A DNA stretch of 28,690 bases from Enterobacteriaceae bacterium UBA3516. Lineage in GTDB: Bacteria; Pseudomonadota; Gammaproteobacteria; Enterobacterales; Enterobacteriaceae. The notes under the pieces were generated by a model, which was given only the letters and a program-made list of their open reading frames with translations, was not told where the DNA came from and did not search any database. Where the stretch lies: positions 532-29,221 of the forward strand of contig DFPL01000106.1 of assembly GCA_002377245.1 (NCBI GenBank), written 5' to 3'. The position numbers were made by a program, and so were the translations under genes. Position 1 is the first letter of the stretch. The number at the start of each line of letters is the position of its first letter. Below are positions 8,653 through 16,895 of the stretch, one piece after another.

Positions 8653-8883
8653 TTAACGTTGAATCAGGTAACGAATGGTCGGGCCATCCTGCTGGATGTC
8701 CAGCACCGTATAGCCATGGTTACGCGCATCGACCGGAATGTTGTTGATGGACTGCGGACAGTCGCTTACCACTTCCAGTATCTCCCCTTTTTTGAGTTGA
8801 GGCAGGGCTTCGAGAGTTGCTACCGCCGGGTAGGGGCAGGGCTCGCCGGTCATATCCAGACGATAATCAGGCACAATACTCAT
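8653..8883 (-). CDS. yedF: TusA-like sulfurtransferase YedF
   Basis: A 76-residue protein of the TusA/SirA fold, one residue shorter than E. coli YedF. The signature CPYP is at 16-19, with Cys16 as the presumed persulfide-carrying residue. The family hands sulfur (or possibly selenium) as persulfide to partner proteins; the partner of YedF is not settled. Its ATG overlaps the yedE stop as ATGA, and a very strong AAGGAGG ribosome binding site lies inside the end of yedE. The transporter and the sulfur carrier are therefore produced together. The stop is four bases from the fliE terminator T-run. The pair is conserved at this flagellar position in E. coli but has no known motility role. Confidence 0.95.
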   Translation of the reverse strand: MSIVPDYRLDMTGEPCPYPAVATLEALPQLKKGEILEVVSDCPQSINNIPVDARNHGYTVLDIQQDGPTIRYLIQR

Positions 8884-10085
8884 ACAGCCTCCTTGGCAGC
8901 CACGGGCGATGCACGCCGAAAGAAATGTTTTTCCCAGCCAATCACCAGCAGCAGAGCGATGACCAACATAACGTAGGTCACCACTAGCCCGCCGAGTGGG
9001 CCGAATGATTTGAGGAGATTGATTTTATCCCAGTTGGTGGCGAGCACCGGGGAGAGGTCATCCCAGTACCAGGCCAACAGCGTTGACCCGATGACGTTGC
9101 CAAGACCGACCCACCAGAAGTGCACCTGTCCTTCAACCGCGCGGTACATCCAGCCGGTCTCGCAGCCGCCCGCCAGCACAATGCCGAAGCCGAACAGCAG
9201 GCCGCCCAGCACCGCATTCGGACCCGCCCACATGATTTTGGCTTCCACCCCGAGCTGAACATAACTAAAGATACCGATCGCACTGGCCGCCATACCGAAG
9301 ATGATGGCCTTCGCCATTACCGTGCGTCCGGTGATCCACAGGTCACGAAAAGCCGAAGTAAAGCAAATCTGTGCGCGCTCAATCAGCAAACCGAAGCCCA
9401 CGCCAAACAGCATGGCGAGTCCCAGTTTGGGTTGATTCATGGCGCTGAGCAGCGCCCAGCCCAGCATGCCCGCAAATATCAACATCCCTAATCGAAAGCG
9501 GCGACGAGCCTGATCGACATTCTGCGTGAGCGGTGAGGCCGCAGAGACTTTCTGCATTTTCACCGGTATGCGAAAGAAGGGCAGCAAGGTAAAGCGGGCG
9601 CCAAACCAGGAGCCGATGGCGGTGGCGATCGCAAAAAACCAGGCGTGGAGGGAAAATTGTGGGATCCCCGTGAAAAAGGCGGCCAGATTACAGCCCATCG
9701 CCAGACGTGCGCCAAAACCGGCAATGATGCCCCCCGCAATGGCCTGCGCAATGCGTTTGCGGCTGTGTGGAAATCGCAGCTTCACGTTATTCGCCCAGAG
9801 TGCCGCAGCAAAACAGCCGCCGAACATGCCGATTATCATCATGCCGTCGATGCGCGTCAGCGGCGTGCCTTCGAGATGAATGAGCTTAAAGTATCCCCAC
9901 TCTTCGGCATGTATGCCCATCAGTTGCAATAACTGGCCACCCCAGCGGGTGAATTCGCCGGTGACGGCCCAGAAGGTGCCGGTAATGCCAAAGTAGTAGG
10001 TGGAAAGAATGCCCGCCGCAATCACGGCCGGAATAGGGGACCAGAACTTAATCAGGAAGGTTTGTTTAAAATGGTGCCAGGACAT
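8880..10085 (-). CDS. yedE: YeeE/YedE family inner-membrane transporter YedE
   Basis: A 401-residue polytopic membrane protein, the same length as E. coli YedE, with many hydrophobic helices. It has two internally similar halves, each with the Gly-rich, Cys-containing signature of the family (GFGARLAMGCNLAAFF in the first half; GFGIVLAGGCETGWMYRAVEG in the second). Structural work on a bacterial YeeE showed thiosulfate uptake through conserved cysteines. YedE proteins have also been proposed to carry selenium or other sulfur compounds, so the substrate here is uncertain. The operon with TusA-like YedF fits uptake coupled to a sulfur carrier. It is divergent from yedD across 198 bases in which I could not pick a convincing promoter. 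Confidence 0.95.
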   Translation of the reverse strand: MSWHHFKQTFLIKFWSPIPAVIAAGILSTYYFGITGTFWAVTGEFTRWGGQLLQLMGIHAEEWGYFKLIHLEGTPLTRIDGMMIIGMFGGCFAAALWANNVKLRFPHSRKRIAQAIAGGIIAGFGARLAMGCNLAAFFTGIPQFSLHAWFFAIATAIGSWFGARFTLLPFFRIPVKMQKVSAASPLTQNVDQARRRFRLGMLIFAGMLGWALLSAMNQPKLGLAMLFGVGFGLLIERAQICFTSAFRDLWITGRTVMAKAIIFGMAASAIGIFSYVQLGVEAKIMWAGPNAVLGGLLFGFGIVLAGGCETGWMYRAVEGQVHFWWVGLGNVIGSTLLAWYWDDLSPVLATNWDKINLLKSFGPLGGLVVTYVMLVIALLLVIGWEKHFFRRASPVAAKEAV

Positions 10086-10283
10086 AACGTCAGCCTCTGA
10101 ACTCAGAAGGATCTATTTATGCAGTCAATAACCGCGTGAGGGGGAGGATCATACACGGTGGCGCGGTGATTAACCCCGGAGCACGTCAAAGAATCAATGC
10201 GAAAAGGGGGATTGTCGGCCACGAAAGACTGGTGACGGTGCGTTTTTGATGCCAAACTCTTTGGGGTTCTGGAGGCAGGAAAA

Positions 10284-10700
10284 ATGATGAAAAAACGTTG
10301 GGTTATCGGTGCATTAGTGCTCTTAAGCGGTTGTGTTCCACTTGAAAACTATGAAGGTGTCGTCAAACACCCGGCACCGCCAGGGCTGGCAGGGTACTGG
10401 CAGTCTGAAGGGCCGCAAAGTGAACTGGTGAGCCCGGAGGCGATTGCCAGTTTAATTGTGACCCCTGAGGGGGACACTCTGGATTGTCGTCAGTGGCAAC
10501 GGGTCATCGCCGTGCCGGGAAAACTTTCCGTTCGTGAAGATGTGCTCGACAACATCACCCAGCAGCTCGACAGCTATCGTATAACGCGTACAGGCGATCG
10601 TCTTGATTACGATGGGATGACGCTAAAACGCGTCGAAAAACCGACCCCTGAATGTGCTGATGCACTGACCAGGAAAAAAGCGGTGGGGCTAAAACCGTGA
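10284..10700 (+). CDS. yedD: Putative lipoprotein YedD
   Basis: A small lipoprotein of unknown function conserved in enteric bacteria. The 138-residue product starts with a basic n-region (MMKKR), a short hydrophobic core and a lipobox, LSGC, with Cys17 as the lipid-modified residue. The mature part contains the conserved LAGYWQ, LVSPEAI, SLIVT and GDTLDCRQWQRVIAVPGKL blocks found in E. coli YedD, and the C-terminus differs. A GGAGG ribosome binding site nine bases upstream suits the first ATG; the second ATG, three bases later, is equally possible. Monocistronic, ending at a bidirectional terminator shared with amyA. Confidence 0.92.
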   Translation: MMKKRWVIGALVLLSGCVPLENYEGVVKHPAPPGLAGYWQSEGPQSELVSPEAIASLIVTPEGDTLDCRQWQRVIAVPGKLSVREDVLDNITQQLDSYRITRTGDRLDYDGMTLKRVEKPTPECADALTRKKAVGLKP

Positions 10701-10715
10701 TTCGCCAGTGATGGC

Positions 10716-10747
10716 AAACGCTGAGTGAATCTTTTCACTCAGCGTTT
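10716..10747 (+). terminator. Bidirectional terminator between yedD and amyA
   Basis: A perfect 14-base inverted repeat (10716-10729 with 10734-10747; core CGCTGAGTGAA) has a TCTT loop. It sits between the convergent yedD and amyA genes. The stem ends in AAA on the left and TTT on the right, so it could act in both directions, although the T-tracts are short. Confidence 0.75.
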
Positions 10748-10752
10748 GATCG

Positions 10753-12237
10753 TTACTCTTCGTCAATCACCCACACACTTACGCTGCCGCCCTGGCAGGT
10801 AAACACGCCTTCGCCCTGGGCATTTGTGGTTACCGTCTCTTCCCGATTAGCCAAAAAATCCCGCCAGGTTTTATTGCCGTAGTTATCACCCAACGCCAGC
10901 GTCTTCTCCCCTTCATCGCCGTTGGACATCACCACCACGCAGCCCGGGTCTTCCTCGGTGCCGCTGCGGCTGAAGGCAATGCAGTTGGGATGATCAAACC
11001 ACAGAGTCTGCACGCCGTGGGCATAGCGTTGCCGGGCCTGAATGAGTTCAGCGAGCTTATCAATGACCGGCATATCAACGTGGTATGTTTCGCCATCGCC
11101 ACCTGTGTCGTCATAGCTCGCGCCGAACAGGTCCGGGTAAAACACCGACGGCACACCGTTTTCACGCAGTAAAATAAGCGCGTAGGCCAGTGGTTTAAAC
11201 CAGGCTTCTACCGGGGCCTCCAGTGCCTGAAGAGGCTGGGTATCGTGATTGGCCACCAGGGTAACGGCATGGAAAGGATCGGCCTCGACCAGCGTACCGG
11301 TGAAAATCTGCCGCATGTCATATTCGCGCCCCTGCAGCGAGGCTTCATGAAACTTCATGTGCAGCGGGGCATCAAACAGCATGGTATTGCCCTCCACCTG
11401 ATCAATGTACTGTTGCAGCTTGTCGACTTCATGTGACCAGTATTCAGCGACGATAAACAGCGGCTTCGGTGTAACCTCCTGCACATGATTAATCCACTCT
11501 TTATAGAACCACGCCGGGATGTGCTTGACCGCGTCGAGACGAAAACCATCACACTGGGTCTGTTCCATCATCCAGCGCGCCCAGTACTTGATCTCCTCAG
11601 TGACCGCGTGATTGCGGAAATCAATATTCGCGCCCATCAGATAATCGAAATTGCCCATTTCATCATCGACCTGGTCGTTCCAGCCGTCGCCGGTGTAGTC
11701 GTTGACAATTTTGAACACGCCATTTTCATCCGGGTTTTCAATATGATCGATGCCGCTAAAACATTTGTAATCCCAGACAAAGCGCGAGTACTGACCCTGA
11801 CGGGCAGGGAAGGTGTAGCGCGTCCAGCCCTCACACTCAATGATTTCATCGTCAATGTGGGTGCGATCCTGCTCGTTGACTCGATTGACGCGAATAGACT
11901 CCTTTTCATCAGCCCCCATTTTATGGTTTACCACCACATCCATCAGGACGGCGATATCGTTGTCATGCAGAGCATTGATGGCTGCGAGTAGTTGGGATTT
12001 ATCGCCATATTTGGTGGCAACAGTGCCTTTCTGGTCGAACTCACCCAGATCGAAAAGATCGTAGCTGTCATAACCGACTGAATAGCCACCGGCTGCCCCT
12101 TTACAGGCGGGAGGTAACCAGACCATATTGATGCCAATATCATTCAAACGCGTAGCGCGTTCGAGGATCTCTGGCCACAGTTTTCCGCCGTCCGGGTAGT
12201 ACCAGTGAAATGCCTGCAATAGCGTGGGGTTTTTCAT
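10753..12237 (-). CDS. amyA: Cytoplasmic alpha-amylase AmyA
   Basis: A glycoside hydrolase family 13 enzyme that cleaves internal alpha-1,4 bonds of maltodextrins. At 494 residues it matches E. coli AmyA (495) and lacks a signal peptide, so it acts in the cytoplasm. The four GH13 motifs are intact: DVVVNH (100-105), GFRLDAVKH (231-239, nucleophile Asp235), EYWSH (acid/base Glu265) and NHD (330-332, transition-state Asp332). An AGGAG ribosome binding site precedes the ATG. It is a metabolic gene that sits conservedly between fliE and fliT in E. coli and relatives, with no known flagellar role. Confidence 0.98.
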   Translation of the reverse strand: MKNPTLLQAFHWYYPDGGKLWPEILERATRLNDIGINMVWLPPACKGAAGGYSVGYDSYDLFDLGEFDQKGTVATKYGDKSQLLAAINALHDNDIAVLMDVVVNHKMGADEKESIRVNRVNEQDRTHIDDEIIECEGWTRYTFPARQGQYSRFVWDYKCFSGIDHIENPDENGVFKIVNDYTGDGWNDQVDDEMGNFDYLMGANIDFRNHAVTEEIKYWARWMMEQTQCDGFRLDAVKHIPAWFYKEWINHVQEVTPKPLFIVAEYWSHEVDKLQQYIDQVEGNTMLFDAPLHMKFHEASLQGREYDMRQIFTGTLVEADPFHAVTLVANHDTQPLQALEAPVEAWFKPLAYALILLRENGVPSVFYPDLFGASYDDTGGDGETYHVDMPVIDKLAELIQARQRYAHGVQTLWFDHPNCIAFSRSGTEEDPGCVVVMSNGDEGEKTLALGDNYGNKTWRDFLANREETVTTNAQGEGVFTCQGGSVSVWVIDEE

Positions 12238-12292
12238 CTTCCGTGCTCCTGATTAAGAACACACGAAGTATGGCTGAAAGCGGGGAAATGGC

Positions 12293-12320
12293 GCGGGTGA
12301 AGCGTTAAATATTCACCCGC
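12293..12320 (-). terminator. Stem-loop between fliT and amyA, possible terminator
   Basis: A perfect 9-base inverted repeat, GCGGGTGAA (12293-12301) with TTCACCCGC (12312-12320), has a ten-base loop. It lies 15 bases after the fliT stop and upstream of amyA. No T-run follows it on the minus strand, so it may be a weak or Rho-assisted terminator, or an mRNA 3'-end stabiliser for fliDST. Confidence 0.4.
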
Positions 12321-12335
12321 ATCATCGACGCGAGA

Positions 12336-12695
12336 TCACAACTCGCTGGGGAACAGAACATTGCCAGAGAGACGTCCATATGCTGAATTCAGGTTATGTT
12401 GTCGGGATGTTTGTCCAACCAGATTCCGTAATTCTTCCATGCGCTGGTGCAGTAACGTTTTCAGCTCCACTTCATTCTCAAGGATCTGTTTCAGAAGGGG
12501 GCGAATTTGTGCCTGCACTGGGGGTGCAACATCACTTGCACCCTGAAATTGTGTCAGCTTTTCTACCGCCGTCACGTACGCCAGTTCATGTTGAATCAGG
12601 TCATCCCAGCGAGCTTCCCTCGCCAGGTTGAGCATGGTACAACTGGTCATCAGCAGTTGTTGGTAGTGGTGGAGCAACCCGAAATTTGCTTCCAT
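12336..12695 (-). CDS. fliT: Flagellar export chaperone FliT
   Basis: FliT is a helical cytoplasmic chaperone that binds the FliD C-terminus before export; when free of FliD it binds FlhDC and lowers class 2 transcription. The product is 119 residues, close to E. coli FliT (121). The match is modest but collinear: RWDDLIQHELAYVTAV, IRPLLKQILENE and RMEELRNLVGQTS are the conserved blocks. The ATG overlaps the fliS stop as TAATG. Position after fliD and fliS makes the assignment secure even though FliT sequences diverge quickly. Confidence 0.93.
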   Translation of the reverse strand: MEANFGLLHHYQQLLMTSCTMLNLAREARWDDLIQHELAYVTAVEKLTQFQGASDVAPPVQAQIRPLLKQILENEVELKTLLHQRMEELRNLVGQTSRQHNLNSAYGRLSGNVLFPSEL

Positions 12696-13105
12696 TAGTA
12701 TGTGTCCCGCGCATTTGGATTATGTGGACCAATTTCTTTCCAGGCATCCGCAATGTTGGTAAGCAACGCTGCGACTTCTTCAATGGCGGTAAGGTCATTG
12801 TGCAAATTGGCCTGTAAAAGACGCCGTGTCATGTAGTCATAAAGACTATCAAGGTTGGCCGCGAGCTCACCACTGGCATCGTGGTTAAGACCCGCGCGCA
12901 AACCATTGCTGATGATGTTGATGGCATGTGACAGCGCCTTTCCTTTACCGGGAATATCTCCCAGCTCAATCAAGATGGCTGCTTTTTTCATCGCGCTTAG
13001 GGCGCCATCAAAAAGGAGAACCACAAGTTGATGTGGGCTGGCGCTCAGGACGGCGCTTTCAATGCCGACCGTTGCATAGGCCTGGATTCCCGATTTCGTA
13101 TACAT
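12695..13105 (-). CDS. fliS: Flagellin export chaperone FliS
   Basis: FliS is a four-helix cytoplasmic chaperone that wraps the flagellin C-terminal segment to prevent premature polymerisation. I use the ATG at 13105, giving 136 residues (MYTKSGIQAYATVGIESAV), the same length as E. coli, with a GAGGT ribosome binding site six to seven bases upstream. An ATG four codons earlier (13117) is possible but lacks that site. Conserved blocks are SASPHQLVVLLFDGAL, INIISNGLRAGL, LYDYMTRRLLQANL and IADAWKEI. Here a single FliS must serve three flagellins, whose C-termini are identical. Confidence 0.96.
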   Translation of the reverse strand: MYTKSGIQAYATVGIESAVLSASPHQLVVLLFDGALSAMKKAAILIELGDIPGKGKALSHAINIISNGLRAGLNHDASGELAANLDSLYDYMTRRLLQANLHNDLTAIEEVAALLTNIADAWKEIGPHNPNARDTY

Positions 13106-13125
13106 GTCAAACCTCAATCAGTAAC

Positions 13126-14538
13126 TTAAGAACTCATTGCATTAAACTGTTGCGTCAAATAGCTGGCCGTTGAGTCGAGTGAAGAGATAAGCGTACTCAA
13201 TGACGTAAACTGCGCTTTATAACGAGCCATGGTGGCCGTAATCTGCGTGTTTACGCGGTCATAATCTTCTGACAGCTTTTTCAGCGTTTTATTGATACCG
13301 TCGGTCGCATTCTGCAGAGAACCGTCCGTACCCAGGATATCTTTCAACAACGCACTGGTCTGGGTAGCAAACCCGGTTTTTGAGCCATCCCCCGACAGGA
13401 AGGTAATCACGTCGGCAGATTTTTCATTCAGTGCTTTTTCAAGCTTGGTGCTGTCAACGGTCAGCTTGCCATTAATGTCCTGCGTGATGCCCAACTGAGA
13501 CAACGCAGAAAGAGAACCGCCGCTTTGGTTGGTCGACAGCATGGAGCGCACACGCGTCTGGATATTACGCAGCGTACCGTCGCCCAGCAGGTCGCCATTC
13601 GAACTGTCCTGACTGGTCGTACCCTGATCAACCGCCGTATATTTGGTCTGATTGCCGATCGTGGTTTGCAGCGAGTTGTAAGCATCAACAAATGCCTGAA
13701 TCGCTGAGGTCATCGCGGTGTTATCTTTTGCGACCGTCAATGTTTCCGGGCTGCCGACATTGGTTTTGGTCAGCGTCAGCGTGACGCCTTCAGGGGCATC
13801 CGTAATCGTGTTGCTGCTACGGGTAATGTCGATGCCATTCACTTTGAGCTTCGCATCCGCAGCGGGGACCTGTTGAGTCATGCTACTCGGACCGGCACCC
13901 GTTGCATCGTAACTGATGTACTGTTCCAGAGACGGGTCATCTGTAGTGATGGTCATCGCATTCGCGGTGCCACTCTCTTTGGACGTCAGCGACAGGTAAT
14001 AGCTGTTGTCATCGGCTTTGATGATACTGGCTGTCACGCTACCTTGTTTCGCGTTGATCGCATCACGCACGTCAGCCAGGCTGGTTTTATCGCTCGCCAG
14101 CGTCACCGTAAAGGGATCGGTTTGACCCGGCTGCTTAATGGTAATAGTGCGCGAGGCCAGATTGCTGTCGCCCAGATCGGTATCCTTACTTGCCACTTTC
14201 TGGCTGAGTAACGACTGCGCAGAGGCCAGCGCTGAGACTTCTACCGAGTAGGTTCCTGCCGTTGCGCTGTTCGCCAGCGTCGCGGTGAAGGCGCTGTTGG
14301 TGCTCGTCACCTTCGCTGAGGCAATCGCCGACGTATTCTTCAGCGCATCAGAGGCCGTCTGCAGCTTATTTAAAGAGGTTTGAACAACACCCCATGCAGT
14401 CAGCTTTGCCTTATAGGAGGTCTGCTGCTTGGTAATAGGCGTCAGTTTGGTTTGTTCAGCAGTCTCTAAGCCATCATACAGTGTGCTGAGGCTTGAACTC
14501 ATACTGGTGCCAGCACCGAGCGAACTAATTGTTGCCAT
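13126..14538 (-). CDS. fliD: Flagellar filament cap protein FliD (HAP2)
   Basis: FliD forms the cap at the filament tip and folds incoming flagellin subunits. I choose the ATG at 14538, giving 470 residues starting MATISSLGAGTSM, matching the enteric family (468 in E. coli). An upstream ATG at 14568 would add ten residues unlike the family and lacks the GGATG ribosome binding site found before 14538. The N-terminal helix (LTPITKQQTSYKAKLTAWG) and C-terminal coiled coil (YDRVNTQITATMARYKAQFTSL, ending QQFNAMSS) are typical, and the middle is variable as usual. First gene of the fliDST operon, with a sigma-28 promoter upstream. Confidence 0.96.
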   Translation of the reverse strand: MATISSLGAGTSMSSSLSTLYDGLETAEQTKLTPITKQQTSYKAKLTAWGVVQTSLNKLQTASDALKNTSAIASAKVTSTNSAFTATLANSATAGTYSVEVSALASAQSLLSQKVASKDTDLGDSNLASRTITIKQPGQTDPFTVTLASDKTSLADVRDAINAKQGSVTASIIKADDNSYYLSLTSKESGTANAMTITTDDPSLEQYISYDATGAGPSSMTQQVPAADAKLKVNGIDITRSSNTITDAPEGVTLTLTKTNVGSPETLTVAKDNTAMTSAIQAFVDAYNSLQTTIGNQTKYTAVDQGTTSQDSSNGDLLGDGTLRNIQTRVRSMLSTNQSGGSLSALSQLGITQDINGKLTVDSTKLEKALNEKSADVITFLSGDGSKTGFATQTSALLKDILGTDGSLQNATDGINKTLKKLSEDYDRVNTQITATMARYKAQFTSLSTLISSLDSTASYLTQQFNAMSS

Positions 14539-14576
14539 AAATAACATCCTTTCATCTGAGACAATCACTGGATGGA

Positions 14577-14603
14577 TTATCGGCAGCGAATGAGAAAAGA
14601 TTA
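14577..14603 (-). promoter_or_regulatory. Sigma-28 (FliA) promoter of fliDST
   Basis: On the minus strand, a perfect GCCGATAA -10 box (14577-14584) is preceded, after exactly 15 bases, by TAAT (14600-14603) in place of the consensus TAAA. This is the class 3 flagellar promoter architecture. It lies about 40 bases upstream of the fliD start. Confidence 0.85.
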
Positions 14604-14684
14604 GAGACTTTTTAAAAAAACAATGGGCAAATAAAGCGCGAGAATACGGGGCAGTTTATCGCTTTAAAAAAATGATTTTTTTCC

Positions 14685-14711
14685 TAAAGGTTGTCGTATA
14701 TCGGTCGATAA
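14685..14711 (+). promoter_or_regulatory. Sigma-28 (FliA) promoter of the first fliC
   Basis: TAAA (14685-14688) and GTCGATAA (14704-14711) are separated by exactly 15 bases, the FliA promoter spacing; the -10 differs from GCCGATAA at one base. The -35 starts TAAAGGTT. A leader of roughly 60 bases leads to the fliC ATG. Confidence 0.9.
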
Positions 14712-14778
14712 TCAGAAACAACGGTGAGAAAGCCGTAGGCAGATGCCTGAATACGCTAACTTTTAAAGGAATTCCATC

Positions 14779-15696
14779 ATGGCTGTTATTAATACTAACA
14801 CCCTGTCGCTGACGACTCAGAACAACCTGTCTAAATCTCAGTCTTCACTGGGTACTTCTATTGAACGCCTGTCTTCTGGCCTGCGTATCAACAGTGCAAA
14901 AGACGACGCGGCGGGTCAGGCTATCGCTAACCGCTTTACTTCCAACATCAACGGTCTGACCGTTGCTGCACGTAACGCCAACGACGGTATCTCTCTGGCA
15001 CAGACCGCTGAAGGCGCGCTGTCCGAGATCAACAACAACTTGCAGCGTGTGCGTGACCTGACCGTTCAGGCGCAGAACAGCTCCAACTCTGCCTCTGACA
15101 TCGACTCCATCCAGGCTGAAGTTAACCAGCGTATGGAAGAGATCAACCGCGTGACCACGCAGACTGATTTCAACGGTATCAAAGTACTGAACACCAACTC
15201 CGGTACCAGCAGCTACAGCTTCCAGGTTGGCTCTAAAGACAGCGAAACCATCTCTGTTTCCATGAGCAAAAGCAACGACTACAACCTGTACAACGCTGGC
15301 GCAAGCACCACCTTCGCAACTACCGGTCAGTCTGTTAACGGTAACGCACGTACCACTGCTGCTGAAGGCTTCGACGTACTGAGCGGTACTGTTGCTTCCG
15401 GCGCTACTGCAGGTACCGTAAACGGTTCCCCGCTGGCAGACATCGATAACGCAATCAAAGCCGTAGACAGCCAGCGTAGCCTGCTGGGTGCGTCTCAGAA
15501 CCGTTTCGAGTCCACCATCACCAACCTGAACAACACCGTGAGCAACCTGACCGCTGCCCGCAGCCGTATTCAGGACTCCGATTACGCGACCGAAGTGTCC
15601 AACATGTCCCGTGCGCAGATCCTGCAACAGGCTGGCTCTTCTGTACTGGCTCAGGCCAACCAGGTTCCGCAGACCATGCTGTCCCTGCTGCGTTAA
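14779..15696 (+). CDS. fliC: Flagellin FliC, copy 1
   Basis: Filament subunit, exported through the flagellar channel and polymerised under the FliD cap. The product is 305 residues against about 498 in E. coli K-12. The N-terminal D0/D1 (1-170) and C-terminal D1/D0 (about 218-305, ending VPQTMLSLLR) are fully conserved. Only a short, Ser/Thr/Gly/Ala-rich bridge (about 171-217) replaces the D2/D3 domains. The TLR5-contact stretch LQRVRDLTVQ (88-97) is retained. Copy 1 differs from the other two by Ser18, Val91, Ile122 and one fewer residue near 144. It has its own sigma-28 promoter, an AAAGGAA ribosome binding site and a terminator. The Ser/Thr-rich bridge is the likely target if the adjacent glycosyltransferases modify flagellin (inference). 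Confidence 0.97.
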   Translation: MAVINTNTLSLTTQNNLSKSQSSLGTSIERLSSGLRINSAKDDAAGQAIANRFTSNINGLTVAARNANDGISLAQTAEGALSEINNNLQRVRDLTVQAQNSSNSASDIDSIQAEVNQRMEEINRVTTQTDFNGIKVLNTNSGTSSYSFQVGSKDSETISVSMSKSNDYNLYNAGASTTFATTGQSVNGNARTTAAEGFDVLSGTVASGATAGTVNGSPLADIDNAIKAVDSQRSLLGASQNRFESTITNLNNTVSNLTAARSRIQDSDYATEVSNMSRAQILQQAGSSVLAQANQVPQTMLSLLR

Positions 15697-15720
15697 TCGC
15701 AAACGTCTTGATGACAATAA

Positions 15721-15745
15721 AAGCGCCGCTTGCGGCGCTTTTTTT
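15721..15745 (+). terminator. Terminator of fliC copy 1
   Basis: AAGCGCCG (15721-15728) pairs with CGGCGCTT (15733-15740) around a CTTG loop, followed by a T-run. It lies 24 bases after the stop codon and is repeated identically after copy 2. Confidence 0.93.
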
Positions 15746-15795
15746 ATATATGAACTCAATGAGTTATGTTGCTAATAAAATAATCAAAAAAGCGT

Positions 15796-15822
15796 TAAAG
15801 CATTTGTTCAGGTCGTCGATAA
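15796..15822 (+). promoter_or_regulatory. Sigma-28 (FliA) promoter of the second fliC
   Basis: TAAA (15796-15799), 15 bases, then GTCGATAA (15815-15822). The box pair is identical to that of copy 3 and has the same -10 as copy 1. It follows the terminator of copy 1, so copy 2 is an independent class 3 transcription unit. Confidence 0.9.
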
Positions 15823-15890
15823 CTAGTAATACGGTGATGACGCCACTGGCCTTTACCGGAACTTACTTTTACCAATGAAGGAATTTCACC

Positions 15891-16796
15891 ATGGCTGTTA
15901 TCAATACTAACACCCTGTCTCTGACGACTCAGAATAACCTGACTAAATCTCAGTCTTCTCTGGGTACTTCTATTGAACGTCTGTCTTCCGGCCTGCGTAT
16001 CAACAGCGCAAAAGATGACGCAGCGGGTCAGGCAATTGCAAACCGCTTTACGTCCAACATCAACGGTCTGACCGTTGCTGCACGTAACGCCAACGACGGT
16101 ATCTCCCTGGCGCAGACCGCTGAAGGCGCGCTGTCCGAGATCAACAACAACTTGCAGCGTATCCGTGACCTGACCGTGCAGGCGCAGAACAGCTCTAACT
16201 CTGCATCAGACATCGACTCCATCCAGGCTGAAGTTAACCAGCGTATGGAAGAAGTTAACCGCGTGACCACGCAGACTGACTTCAACGGCATCAAAGTGCT
16301 GAACACCGGTTCCGGCACCAGCACCTCCTACAGCTTCCAGGTTGGCTCTAAAGATAGCGAAACCATCTCTATCTCCATGAGCAAAAGCAACGACTACAAC
16401 CTGTTCAATACCACCGCTGCTACCGGTGCTACCGGCGGCATGGTTAACGGCAACGCCCGTGCAACCTCAGCTGAAGGCTTCGATGTACTGAGCGGTACCG
16501 TTGCTTCTGGCGGCGGCACCAACGGTTCCCCGCTGGCAGACATCGACCTGGCCATTAAAGCGGTAGACAGCCAGCGCAGCCTGCTGGGTGCGTCTCAGAA
16601 CCGTTTCGAGTCCACCATCACTAACCTGAACAACACCGTGAGCAACCTGACCGCTGCCCGCAGCCGTATTCAGGACTCCGATTACGCGACCGAAGTGTCC
16701 AACATGTCCCGTGCGCAGATCCTGCAACAGGCTGGCTCTTCTGTACTGGCTCAGGCCAACCAGGTTCCGCAGACCATGCTGTCCCTGCTGCGTTAA
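15891..16796 (+). CDS. fliC: Flagellin FliC, copy 2
   Basis: A second complete flagellin of 301 residues. Residues 1-173 are identical to those of copy 3, and the last 80 or so residues are identical in all three copies. The bridge (about 174-212) is the shortest of the three and begins TTAATGATGGMVNGNA. The segment ADIDLAIKAVD carries Leu where the other copies have Asn. The 359 bases 16050-16408 are identical to 17150-17508 in copy 3, while the first 150 bases differ at many synonymous positions. That mosaic pattern indicates gene conversion. All features needed for export and polymerisation are intact, so it should be functional; how much each copy contributes to the filament cannot be told from sequence. 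Confidence 0.97.
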   Translation: MAVINTNTLSLTTQNNLTKSQSSLGTSIERLSSGLRINSAKDDAAGQAIANRFTSNINGLTVAARNANDGISLAQTAEGALSEINNNLQRIRDLTVQAQNSSNSASDIDSIQAEVNQRMEEVNRVTTQTDFNGIKVLNTGSGTSTSYSFQVGSKDSETISISMSKSNDYNLFNTTAATGATGGMVNGNARATSAEGFDVLSGTVASGGGTNGSPLADIDLAIKAVDSQRSLLGASQNRFESTITNLNNTVSNLTAARSRIQDSDYATEVSNMSRAQILQQAGSSVLAQANQVPQTMLSLLR

Positions 16797-16820
16797 TCGC
16801 AAATGTCTTGATGACAAAAA

Positions 16821-16845
16821 AAGCGCCGCTTGCGGCGCTTTTTTT
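16821..16845 (+). terminator. Terminator of fliC copy 2
   Basis: The same AAGCGCCG / CGGCGCTT stem (16821-16828 and 16833-16840) with a CTTG loop and T-run as after copy 1. Confidence 0.93.
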
Positions 16846-16895
16846 ATGTATGAACTCAATGGGTTATGCTGTTAATAAAATAATCAAAAAAGCGT

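Larger units (their letters stand above)
15697..15890 (+). repeat. 194-base fliC intergenic cassette, copy A
   Basis: The whole spacer from the fliC-1 stop to the fliC-2 ATG has the same length (194 bases) as the spacer between fliC-2 and fliC-3 (16797-16990). By eye the two differ at only about 19 positions. Each contains a terminator followed by a complete sigma-28 promoter and leader, so the duplication unit was promoter, gene and terminator together. Confidence 0.9.

Noticed and set aside
14539..14568. Ten-residue N-terminal extension of FliD
   Set aside because: A good ribosome binding site and the conserved MATISSLG start support 14538, and the extension has no counterpart in the family.
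14845..15759. A 304-codon open frame antisense to fliC copy 1, with similar frames opposite copies 2 and 3
   Set aside because: It is a by-product of the biased codon use of flagellin genes. The frame has no recognisable domain, and its repetition in all three copies follows from fliC identity.
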